15,007 nucleotides of DNA, from contig CAZTIB010000074.1 of the NCBI GenBank assembly GCA_964613615.1, positions 1 to 15,007 of the forward strand, in the 5' to 3' direction. The notes under the pieces were generated by a model. It was given only the letters and a program-made list of their open reading frames with translations. It did no database searches and was not told the DNA's origin. Each line of letters starts with the position of its first letter. The first letter of the stretch is position 1. Positions 1-5,883 of this stretch are shown piece after piece. This stretch comes from J054 sp964613615. Its GTDB lineage: Bacteria; Pseudomonadota; Gammaproteobacteria; Steroidobacterales; GCA-2729495. The position numbers and the translations under genes were made by a program.

Positions 1-73
1 CGATAAGCATCTGCTGGAGGCCTTGTTCGCCAGCGTCCGCGGCATCGCGCAGGCGCTGCAGAACACCGGCTAG
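1..73 (+). CDS. ppc: C-terminal end of a probable phosphoenolpyruvate carboxylase (partial)
   Basis: An open frame enters from the left edge (codons from base 2) and stops at TAG 71-73, giving 23 residues that end in LFASVRGIAQALQNTG. PEPC proteins end in a very conserved segment of the form 'xxxIxGIAxGxxNTG', where the terminal Gly and its neighbours lie at the active site; GIAQALQNTG fits that pattern. PEPC carboxylates phosphoenolpyruvate to oxaloacetate in the cytoplasm and refills the TCA cycle. Only the last 2-3% of the gene is visible, so the call rests on one short motif. A second PEPC gene starts at the other end of the window on the same strand. The RAYT and its A repeat follow within 25 bases of the stop. 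Confidence 0.62.
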   Translation, partial: DKHLLEALFASVRGIAQALQNTG

Positions 74-94
74 CAGCACTACTGAAAAATAAAT

Positions 95-106
95 GGGGTC
101 GAACCG
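95..106 (+). repeat. A-type REP half-site, left flank of the RAYT
   Basis: GGGGTCGAACCG is the 12-base core of the A repeat seen in full at 3087, 6892 and 9721. It lies 49 bases before the RAYT start. Its exact reverse complement is at 702-713, just after the RAYT stop, so the pair frames the transposase as inverted repeats. Finding REP-like repeats next to their RAYT is typical of the system. Confidence 0.8.
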
Positions 107-154
107 CTTATTTGCACATCGACCCGACGGGTCTCCACCGCCTAGTCTCCGCGG

Positions 155-688
155 ATGCCCCGGCAGCCAAGATACTTTATCCCACATATGCCACAACATG
201 TCATCGCGCGTGGCGTGGATCGACAAGCGGTGTTTTTTCGTGCCGAGGACTACACGCTTTATCTGCACGCACTTAGGGAGGCGGCAAACAACAACCAATG
301 CCAGGTTCATGCCTACGTGCTGATGACCAATCACGTGCATTTACTGGTCACGCCGGAGCGGAAACGATCACTGCCATTGATGATGCAGGCCATGGGCAGA
401 ACCTACGTACAACGGCTCAACGCCCGCTACAACCGCACGGGCACCCTGTAGGAAGGCCGCTACAAGGCCAGCCTCGTGCAATCGGAGGAATACCTGCTGA
501 CCTGCCAGCGTTATATCGAGCTCAACCCCGTTCGGGCAGGCATGGTCGCAGTGAAGTTAACGCGACTACGGGACAGCACCAATGCCTGCACCCTTATCGG
601 CAATGATCGATTCAAGGATCAGATTGCGACGATGCTGGGGCGGGCCGTACCTACCGGGAGGAGAGGCAGACCGAAAACATCTGCCTAG
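155..688 (+). pseudogene. REP-associated tyrosine transposase (RAYT, Y1_Tnp), interrupted by an in-frame TAG
   Basis: One frame runs from ATG 155 to TAG 686-688 (177 codon positions) and is broken only by TAG at 449-451. RAYTs are single-domain HUH nucleases of the IS200/IS605 type that recognise and are thought to spread REP sequences. Visible hallmarks: N-terminal MPRQPRYFIP and HVIARGVDRQAVFF (residues 1-28), the HUH pair in TNHVHLLV (His60, His62), and CQRYIELNPVRAG around residues 117-129, whose Tyr120 is the likely nucleophile. The stop sits in RTGTL-stop-EGRYKAS; relatives have Trp there (TLWEGR), so TGG to TAG explains it. Everything downstream, including the catalytic Tyr, is still in frame without frameshifts, so decay is recent or the stop is read through. 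No good ribosome binding site is seen. A 98-residue N-terminal product would lack Tyr120. Confidence 0.9.
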
Positions 689-701
689 AAACCGAGAAAA
701 T

Positions 702-717
702 CGGTTCGACCCCTATA
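702..717 (-). repeat. A-type REP half-site, right flank of the RAYT
   Basis: CGGTTCGACCCCTATA is the reverse complement of the A half-site and begins 13 bases after the RAYT stop codon. With 95-106 it forms perfect 12-bp inverted repeats around the transposase. Its 'CCCCTATA' end matches the outer ends of the copies at 9717-9800 and 14847-14871. The phosphate transporter reading frame begins almost directly after it. Confidence 0.8.
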
Positions 718-802
718 CATATACAATCCAGCCACTGCGGGGACACATCAGCTGGACGCTACCTACGTTTATATCGGCCTGGCACTGGCCTTCGGCCTCT
801 TT

Positions 803-2020
803 ATGGCCTGGGGCATCGGCGCCAATGACGTGGCCAATGCCATGGCCACCTCCATTGGCTCTGGTGCCCTGACCATCAAGCAGGCCTTGCTGGTGGCCGG
901 GGTATTCGAATTTGCCGGCGCGGTGCTGGCAGGCGGCGAAGTGACCCGAACCATCCGCAAGGGGATGGTCGACACGGCTGAGTTCAGCGCGCAACCCGAG
1001 ATACTCGTCTTTGGCATGCTGGCCTCATTGCTGGCCGCCGGCACCTGGTTGCTGGTGGCTTCCCGCAATGGCTGGCCGGTCTCCACCACGCACTCCATTG
1101 TTGGCGCCATCATCGGCTTTGCGGTCATCAGTGTGGGCTTTGGCGCCGTGCAATGGGGGAAAGTGGGCACCATCGCGATGAGCTGGGTGATCTCACCGCT
1201 GACCGCCGGGCTGATTGCCTATGCCATTTTCACCTCCATCAAGAAGCTCATCCTGGTCCACAAAAAACCGTTCAAGCGCGCCCGCAAATACGCGCCCTTG
1301 TATGTGTTTGCTGCGGTCACACTCATCGCGCTGGTCACCATTTTCAAGGGGCTGAAACATGTTGGGCTGGAACTGACGACCTGGCAGGCGTATCTCGTCG
1401 CGGTGACTTTCGGCGCGACGGTCGCGATGGCGAGCAAGCTGGTGATCAACCGGATGAAAGTTGCCAAGAAACTGAGCCGTCGCATGCACTATGCCAAAGT
1501 AGAGGGCGTGTTTGCGGTGCTCATGGTCGTCACCGCCTGCAGCATGGCTTTTGCCCATGGGTCGAATGACGTGGCCAATGCAATCGGCCCGGTAGCGGCC
1601 GTGGTCAGCATTGCGACAGAAGGTTCGGTCGCGCAGCAGGCCGGCCTGCCCATCTGGGTGCTGATCATTGGCGGACTCGGCATCGTGGTGGGCCTGGGCA
1701 CCTATGGCGTTCGCGTGATCAAGACCGTGGGCAGCCAGATCACACAGCTCACCCCGGTGCGCGGCTTTTCCGCCGAGATCGCCGCCGCCTTCACCATCGT
1801 GGTGGCCTCGGGTACCGGCATCCCCATCTCCACCACCCACACCCTGATCGGCGCAGTGCTCGGGGTCGGCCTGGCGAAAGGTGTGCATGCCGTCAACATT
1901 GGCGTTGTTGGCAGGATCGTCACTTCCTGGGTGGTGACTATTCCGGCTGGGGCTGTTTTATCAATCGTGTTCTTTCTGATTCTGCGGGAGTTGTTGGGTG
2001 GGGGGGTGAATGGGGGATAG
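803..2020 (+). CDS. pit: PiT/Pho4-family inorganic phosphate transporter
   Basis: This is an inner-membrane transporter that moves phosphate (as a metal-phosphate complex in bacterial Pit) using the proton gradient. Numbered from ATG 803 it has 405 residues. It shows the family's internal duplication: GANDVANA at 6-13 pairs with HGSNDVANAIGP at 252-263, and PVSTTHSIVGAIIG at 92-105 pairs with PISTTHTLIGAVLG at 341-354. A charged cytoplasmic stretch lies around 147-163 and 217-232. ATG 803 falls inside the first membrane helix: in-frame sequence back to about 752 (LDATYVYIGLALAFGLF) looks like the normal family N-terminus, but no ATG, GTG or TTG exists between the RAYT stop and 803. CTG 752, with GGGGA upstream, is a possible start. 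The PhoU-like DUF47 gene often paired with pit is absent; an A repeat sits just upstream. Confidence 0.9.
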   Translation: MAWGIGANDVANAMATSIGSGALTIKQALLVAGVFEFAGAVLAGGEVTRTIRKGMVDTAEFSAQPEILVFGMLASLLAAGTWLLVASRNGWPVSTTHSIVGAIIGFAVISVGFGAVQWGKVGTIAMSWVISPLTAGLIAYAIFTSIKKLILVHKKPFKRARKYAPLYVFAAVTLIALVTIFKGLKHVGLELTTWQAYLVAVTFGATVAMASKLVINRMKVAKKLSRRMHYAKVEGVFAVLMVVTACSMAFAHGSNDVANAIGPVAAVVSIATEGSVAQQAGLPIWVLIIGGLGIVVGLGTYGVRVIKTVGSQITQLTPVRGFSAEIAAAFTIVVASGTGIPISTTHTLIGAVLGVGLAKGVHAVNIGVVGRIVTSWVVTIPAGAVLSIVFFLILRELLGGGVNGG

Positions 2021-2074
2021 GTGTCTCGCCCGGACGCCAACCCGCGGAGAGCGCCCAACAACCGCTTCAAACCG

Positions 2075-2096
2075 TTTTTACTCTGACCCTATTTAT
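2075..2096 (-). repeat. Possible third REP-like half-site (C type)
   Basis: Read on the minus strand this is TAAATAGGGTCAGAGTAAAA(A). It has the same layout as the A half-site (T/A-rich outer edge, GGGTC core, A/T tail) but a different core. It is the only copy here. I recall 'GGGTCAGAGTAAAA' motifs as dispersed repeats in other Gammaproteobacteria, but cannot check this. It lies between the stop of pit and the next gene, with no inverted partner nearby. Confidence 0.4.
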
Positions 2097-2126
2097 TGAG
2101 CTCCGTCACCCACATTGGAGGTAAAT

Positions 2127-3065
2127 ATGTTTTTCTCCGGATGGCTAAATAGGATTACTGCAATCGGCACAGGAATAGTGGTTGCTATCCTGCTTGCGAT
2201 AACATCTACGTCTGCTGCATTGGCAGAGGACGACGCACTTTTTACGAGCGATTTTGCCGGCTTGAATGAAGAGCAAAGAGCATTTGCCGCGCGCGCGCTC
2301 GACTTCTTCTCCCGAATGGAGGACATGTATTTCGGCCGTATAGACAAGATGAACGGCGGCAACGAACATGAAACGCGCGTAATGAGCACGGAGTACGCGG
2401 ATCACAACGCCAAGGCGGCGCGCGGGCCAGTCATTCAAAAAGGGGGGCGCGCCTACAACATCACAAAAAAGCCGACGCGGGACTTTCAAAAGCAGACAGT
2501 CTGGAGTCGATTCTATTCCGTCGACATGCATGCAAAGACTCCATTGGTCGGCATGATTCATGCCGCTTTCGTAATCCAGTTTTACCCGGACGGCAACAGT
2601 TCGATTGGGGGTTTTCTTGATGTTTTGCCGGGGGCGACGCCCGAGGAAGATTTGCTCTACATGAAAGAGGCAATGGATTCGGTTTATGAAAAATATGGAG
2701 TTGACCCCAAGCCGCATCGAGAATTGAGTTGCAAAGGCGACGATGAAGCGGCGGCAGCAACCGACAGGCGCTACCGTCGAAAAGTCGCTTGTATCGGCGG
2801 TAGTTTCTATGTGCAGCCAATGCTTAGGGTGACAGAAGACAATTTCAACTTCGTCACCGAAGCCTATGAAACACTCCTTGATTCATATTTGACGCTTGCG
2901 GAAAAGCGCGCGGACGATCCGTTTACGGACGAAGATATTGCGGCCCAAGATGCCATGCGCCTCAATTGGTTCGAAGACCGCTTGTTTTCGGATCCTTTTA
3001 CGACGGAAGTGGTTCCCTACGAAATTTGGTCGCTTCATAGCTTGCCACCGGAAGTTAAATTCTAA
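2127..3065 (+). CDS. Exported coproporphyrinogen III oxidase (HemF)-like protein, divergent
   Basis: The protein has 312 residues. ATG 2127 is preferred over the in-frame TTG 2115 because GGAGGT (2117-2122) sits four bases upstream of it. Residues 1-33 look like a Sec signal (hydrophobic 12-30, cleavage near ALA-ED). The rest follows the order of HemF, the aerobic enzyme that decarboxylates coproporphyrinogen III: an Arg/Gly-rich strand GPVIQKGGRAYN (100-111); TPLVGMIHAAFVIQF (138-152), matching HemF 'NPxVPTxHxNxR'; IGGFLDVLPGATPEEDLLYMK (160-180), matching 'GGGxDLTPYYxxEEDxxxFH'; CIGGSFYVQP (222-231), matching 'GIGGxFFDDL'; YLTLAEKR (254-261), matching 'YLPIVERR'; and the end SLHSLPPEVKF, matching 'SILMSLPPxVxW'. 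The acidic FFDD is replaced by FYVQ and the TPYY segment is lost, so HemF catalysis is doubtful. HemF is cytoplasmic, so the signal peptide is odd. Base composition looks less GC-rich than the neighbours. Function unknown. Confidence 0.7.
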   Translation: MFFSGWLNRITAIGTGIVVAILLAITSTSAALAEDDALFTSDFAGLNEEQRAFAARALDFFSRMEDMYFGRIDKMNGGNEHETRVMSTEYADHNAKAARGPVIQKGGRAYNITKKPTRDFQKQTVWSRFYSVDMHAKTPLVGMIHAAFVIQFYPDGNSSIGGFLDVLPGATPEEDLLYMKEAMDSVYEKYGVDPKPHRELSCKGDDEAAAATDRRYRRKVACIGGSFYVQPMLRVTEDNFNFVTEAYETLLDSYLTLAEKRADDPFTDEDIAAQDAMRLNWFEDRLFSDPFTTEVVPYEIWSLHSLPPEVKF

Positions 3066-3086
3066 AAAGAATTGAATCGAATAGAT

Positions 3087-3145
3087 GGGGTCGAACCGAA
3101 TTTCCCCGCCCATGTTCGGGAATATAGACCCGGTACCTTTTACGG
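3087..3145. repeat. Composite A/B REP-like element, copy 1
   Basis: This 59-base element starts with an A half-site (GGGGTCGAACCG followed by AATTTCCCC), has a short spacer (GCCCATGTTCGGG), and ends with a B half-site in reverse orientation (ATAGACCCGGTACCTTTT). It matches 6892-6950 at 58 of 59 positions; the difference is T at 3134 against C at 6939. It lies directly after the HemF-like gene. Confidence 0.85.
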
Positions 3146-3310
3146 GCACAATCAGTTCGCAAGGCAGCTGCAAGCCCCCGGACTGGCACCGGTGCTTTGC
3201 TGAAGCGCGTCGCCAGCGGCCTGGCGAGCAAGGCGTCACACATGCCAATTATCCCCGCATCACTCGGCAACTGGCGTAGCGGTGCGCAACCCCTCTGCTA
3301 TCCTCCCCGG

Positions 3311-3487
3311 GTGCCCACCCCCGCCCACCAGATCCTCCGCGACGTCTTCGGCTACGACGAATTCCGCGGCCAGCAGGCTGCGGCTATCGAGGCGGCACTG
3401 GCCGGGCGCGACGCCCTGGTGCTGATGCCCACCGGCGGCGGCAAGAGCGTGTGTTACCAGGTGCCGGGTCTATTTACCCTTGGGTGA
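3311..3487 (+). pseudogene. recQ: 5' remnant of recQ (ATP-dependent DNA helicase), truncated at a REPIN
   Basis: From GTG 3311 the frame reads VPTPAHQILRDVFGYDEFRG, then QQAAAIEAALAGRDALVLMP, then TGGGKSVCYQVPG, and stops after GLFTLG at TGA 3485-3487. This is the RecQ N-terminus: the 'FGYxxFRxGQ' Q-motif region at residues 12-22 and the Walker A box PTGGGKS at 40-46, followed by CYQVP. Intact RecQ is roughly 600-700 residues; only about 52 authentic residues remain, so the helicase core, RQC and HRDC domains are gone. Homology ends exactly where the B/B repeat (GGTGCCGGGTCTATTT) begins. The rest of recQ is not in this window. The stub keeps its own GTG start and upstream DNA. Confidence 0.88.
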
Positions 3488-3522
3488 AGGCCTGGGCAGA
3501 GAAATAGACCCGGCACCTTTTT
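3460..3522. repeat. B/B REPIN, inverted pair with T-tract, at the recQ breakpoint
   Basis: Perfect 16-bp inverted repeats GGTGCCGGGTCTATTT (3460-3475) and AAATAGACCCGGCACC (3502-3517) enclose 26 bases and are followed by TTTTTC. As RNA on the plus strand this would be a stable hairpin ending in a U-run, so it may act as an intrinsic terminator. It ends the recQ stub and lies 105 bases before the patatin gene. Confidence 0.85.
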
Positions 3523-3627
3523 CTTGTTTCTAGGCACATTATTTCTACGGCGGGTACACTCGGGCTTCGCGAAGGTCTGAAGAATCGGCCTCGCGGATCG
3601 TTTTTTAGCCTTGCGACGAGTTGGGTC

Positions 3628-4803
3628 ATGCAACAAACCAAACTGCTCCTTATCACGATTGTGTTACTGGCCGTGGGGTGTGCTGCACCGCCTGAACGCG
3701 AGCTGTCGGACAAGGAGCCGGTGTTCGCTACGCTGCCCAACGGCTTTGACCCCTTCGATCCGTCCCGACCGTCGCCGATCTACGCCGAGGCGATCGCGAC
3801 TCCCGGCGACAACCTCACCCGCCACCTGGAACGCAAGCGCGGCCATGCACTGAACATTCTCTCCCTGTCCGGCGGCGGCCAGAATGGCGCCTTCGGTGCG
3901 GGCTTCCTGATCGGCTGGCGCGAGGCCGGCACGCGACCGGAGTTCGACATTGTCGGCGGCGTCAGCACCGGTGCGCTCCTCGCCACCCATGCGCTGCTCG
4001 GCACGCCTGAAGACGATGCCAAGCTGGAGGATATGTACACCCGGATCACCAGTGACGATATCTACAAGAACCGTGGGCTCACGAGTATTCTTACAGGCAC
4101 CGATGCCCTGAAGGATACCGCGCCTCTCCGCGAGCTGATCGCCCGGTACGTGACTCCGGAAACCCTGGCCCGCGTAGCGGCTGCCTACGATGACGATCGG
4201 CTGCTGGTCGTCGGTACCACCAATGTCGACTTCGCCCAGACCTGGGTCTGGAACATGTCGCTGATCGCCAAAGCCGGGGATATAGAGCTCTACAGAGACG
4301 TGCTGCTCGCCTCCGCCTCATTCCCGATTGTCTTTCCCCCGGTCGAGATCGACGGCCACCTGTTTGTCGACGGCGCGGCCAGGTCCAACGTGGTGGTCGT
4401 GGGCATGGGCGGCACGAACCGACCGGGCCCACCGCTGCACGGCCCCGGCAACGTGTACCTGATCAGCAACGGCCGTCTAACGCATCCACCGGAGGCCCTG
4501 CGGCGGGCACTGGGAAAGATCGCGGCGACCACGGTCGGCGTGATGATGGATCAGTCGATGCAGACCGCCGTGACGCGGACCTACTTTGGAACGAAGCTGC
4601 TGGGTTACAAATTCAACCTGGTGGCCATCCCCCAGGATGTAGACATTGGTAACGACCCGCTCGCCTTCGACCCGGTGCAAATGCGAAGCGCCTTCGACGC
4701 CGGGCGGGCACTCGCGAAGCAGCCGAGCCCGTGGTCAAACTCTCCGGAGGATGTCGGGGATGTGCCGTCCTGGGCGTTGCGGGCCATCCAAGAGAGCTTC
4801 TGA
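3628..4803 (+). CDS. Patatin-like phospholipase, predicted lipoprotein
   Basis: The protein has 391 residues and is a serine acyl hydrolase of the patatin family, expected to cleave lipid ester bonds with a Ser-Asp dyad. The N-terminus MQQTKLLLITIVLLAVGC fits a lipoprotein signal, with Cys18 as the lipidated residue, placing it in the inner or outer membrane facing the periplasm. The family motifs are all present: the glycine-rich oxyanion loop SLSGGGQNGAFGAGF (80-94), the nucleophile elbow GVSTG with Ser113, and the catalytic Asp in VDGAARSN (Asp248). A Pro/Arg-rich linker (about 19-65) separates signal and domain. The start follows a poor Shine-Dalgarno sequence. It stands alone, between the recQ stub and a convergent PEP-CTERM gene with which it shares a repeat acting as a possible terminator. 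Substrate cannot be told. Confidence 0.88.
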   Translation: MQQTKLLLITIVLLAVGCAAPPERELSDKEPVFATLPNGFDPFDPSRPSPIYAEAIATPGDNLTRHLERKRGHALNILSLSGGGQNGAFGAGFLIGWREAGTRPEFDIVGGVSTGALLATHALLGTPEDDAKLEDMYTRITSDDIYKNRGLTSILTGTDALKDTAPLRELIARYVTPETLARVAAAYDDDRLLVVGTTNVDFAQTWVWNMSLIAKAGDIELYRDVLLASASFPIVFPPVEIDGHLFVDGAARSNVVVVGMGGTNRPGPPLHGPGNVYLISNGRLTHPPEALRRALGKIAATTVGVMMDQSMQTAVTRTYFGTKLLGYKFNLVAIPQDVDIGNDPLAFDPVQMRSAFDAGRALAKQPSPWSNSPEDVGDVPSWALRAIQESF

Positions 4804-4812
4804 GGGAAAGAA

Positions 4813-4876
4813 AAAAGGTGCCAGAAAAAAGGTGCCGGGTTTATTTTCCGTGGGGAATTTAGACCCGGCACCTTTA
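4813..4876. repeat. B/B REPIN plus an extra half-site; terminator-like between convergent genes
   Basis: An isolated AAAAAAGGTGCC (4811-4822) is followed by an imperfect inverted pair. GGTGCCGGGTTTATTTTCC (4831-4849) and GGAATTTAGACCCGGCACC (4854-4872) differ at three aligned positions, with a four-base loop. Read on the minus strand the hairpin ends in CCGGCACCTTTTTT, so it should terminate the PEP-CTERM gene well. On the plus strand the tail is only CCTTTAAG, a weaker terminator for the patatin gene. Confidence 0.82.
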
Positions 4877-4888
4877 AGCCTGCTCTAG

Positions 4889-5686
4889 CTAGCGCGCTTT
4901 CCGTGTCCGCAGCCAACCCAGCAGACCCAGGGCCGAGCCGAACAGCCAGGCGGCGGCGGGTACCGGCACGACGCCGCCCCTCACCTCCGTGACGGTGAGT
5001 TCGAGCGACCCGCTCCCGCTGGTGCTGGCGTTAAAAATTGCCAGCGCCACGGCGCGCAAGTTGGTGGAGGCTACCGGGTCACCGCCTGATCTGTCGAGGT
5101 CAAGCGTCGTGACCAGATCAACCAGCGACTCCGGACCTCCGACGTTGCCCGTTTCCGTCGTCACGTTGTTGACCATGATCGCGTTCGGCGCGATGGACAA
5201 GGTGCTGGATTGGACTCCGGAATTGAATGAAATGGAACCGGGCAGACCCGGTGCCGAGCAACCGGTGGAGGTAAAGAAGCAGTCGATAGTGCTGCCTGCA
5301 AAGCCCTGCGCGGTGTCTGGTGCGGAATTCGCAGTGGCATTCAACGTTGTCTGTATTACCGCCCCGTCGAAAACGTCGGCCAGACGGATGTCGAACTTCA
5401 CGTCTTGATCGTGGCTAGCCGTGCCACTCTGCGTGTCCGTTGCGGCGGACGCGGAGACTTCCGCACGCAGCACATCACCCAGGCTCAGGGACACGACCTG
5501 CGGACCGGCGGCCAGCGGCGACCCATTGAGAAAAAGCAAATAGCTCGAAGCACCATCGCCAAGTGCATTCTGCTGGCTCAGCGAGACACTCACCTCAACC
5601 CCGGCCGCGTGGGCATTGTCATTAACAAATAGCGCGATGCACAACGCCAGGCCTGCGGTCAACAGGGACGACTTGCGAAAAATCAT
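4889..5686 (-). CDS. PEP-CTERM (VPEP-type) sorted surface or exopolysaccharide-associated protein
   Basis: The protein has 265 residues when started at the ATG ending at base 5686 (MIFRKSSLL), which has GAAGG about 9 bases upstream; longer in-frame starts would run into the hairpin at 5741-5769. Residues 1-27 are a Sec signal peptide (cleavage near AHA-AG). The middle is Ser/Thr/Ala/Gly-rich with low charge and two Cys (in STIDCFFTSTGCSAP), probably a beta-sandwich. The C-terminus is a PEP-CTERM tripartite tail: VPVPAAAW, a hydrophobic helix (LFGSALGLLGWL) and a basic end RTRKAR. In this system exosortase (EpsH/XrtA type) recognises the tail and processes the protein during export. No exosortase or polysaccharide cluster lies nearby, so it must be encoded elsewhere. 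The protein's own role is unknown. Confidence 0.85.
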   Translation of the reverse strand: MIFRKSSLLTAGLALCIALFVNDNAHAAGVEVSVSLSQQNALGDGASSYLLFLNGSPLAAGPQVVSLSLGDVLRAEVSASAATDTQSGTASHDQDVKFDIRLADVFDGAVIQTTLNATANSAPDTAQGFAGSTIDCFFTSTGCSAPGLPGSISFNSGVQSSTLSIAPNAIMVNNVTTETGNVGGPESLVDLVTTLDLDRSGGDPVASTNLRAVALAIFNASTSGSGSLELTVTEVRGGVVPVPAAAWLFGSALGLLGWLRTRKAR

Positions 5687-5732
5687 ACGGACAACCTTCT
5701 TTTTCTTGTTATGGCTGCGCGTCATACAAGCC

Positions 5733-5770
5733 AAAAAAAACGCACAGGCCCTTCAAGAAGGACTGTGCGT
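5733..5770 (-). terminator. Intrinsic terminator or attenuator, minus strand
   Basis: CGCACAG (5741-5747) pairs with CTGTGCG (5763-5769), and CCTTC pairs with GAAGG inside it. Read on the minus strand the hairpin is followed by TTTTTTTT (5740-5733). It suits termination of the hydrolase gene whose stop is at 5884. It also lies only 47 bases before the PEP-CTERM start, leaving little room for a separate promoter. Confidence 0.75.
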
Positions 5771-5883
5771 CATCAGTATCTGTAAACGATACCACATCAG
5801 TAAGAAAGGTGCCATTAACGTGTAACCGATTGTCCTTACGAGGAACTCGGAGGGCAAACAGACGTAGCAACTCTGGTGCGGGT

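Noticed and set aside
3210..3225. CGCCAGCGGCCTGGCG hairpin before the recQ stub
   Set aside because: A six-base stem is common by chance in GC-rich DNA and has no T-tract or partner feature.
3197..3310. Extension of the RecQ frame upstream of GTG 3311
   Set aside because: The residues before VPTPAHQILRDVFG do not resemble RecQ, whose N-terminus normally starts a few residues before this motif.
5805..5813. AAAGGTGCC resembling a B half-site
   Set aside because: The match is only nine bases; the following ATTAACG does not continue the repeat.
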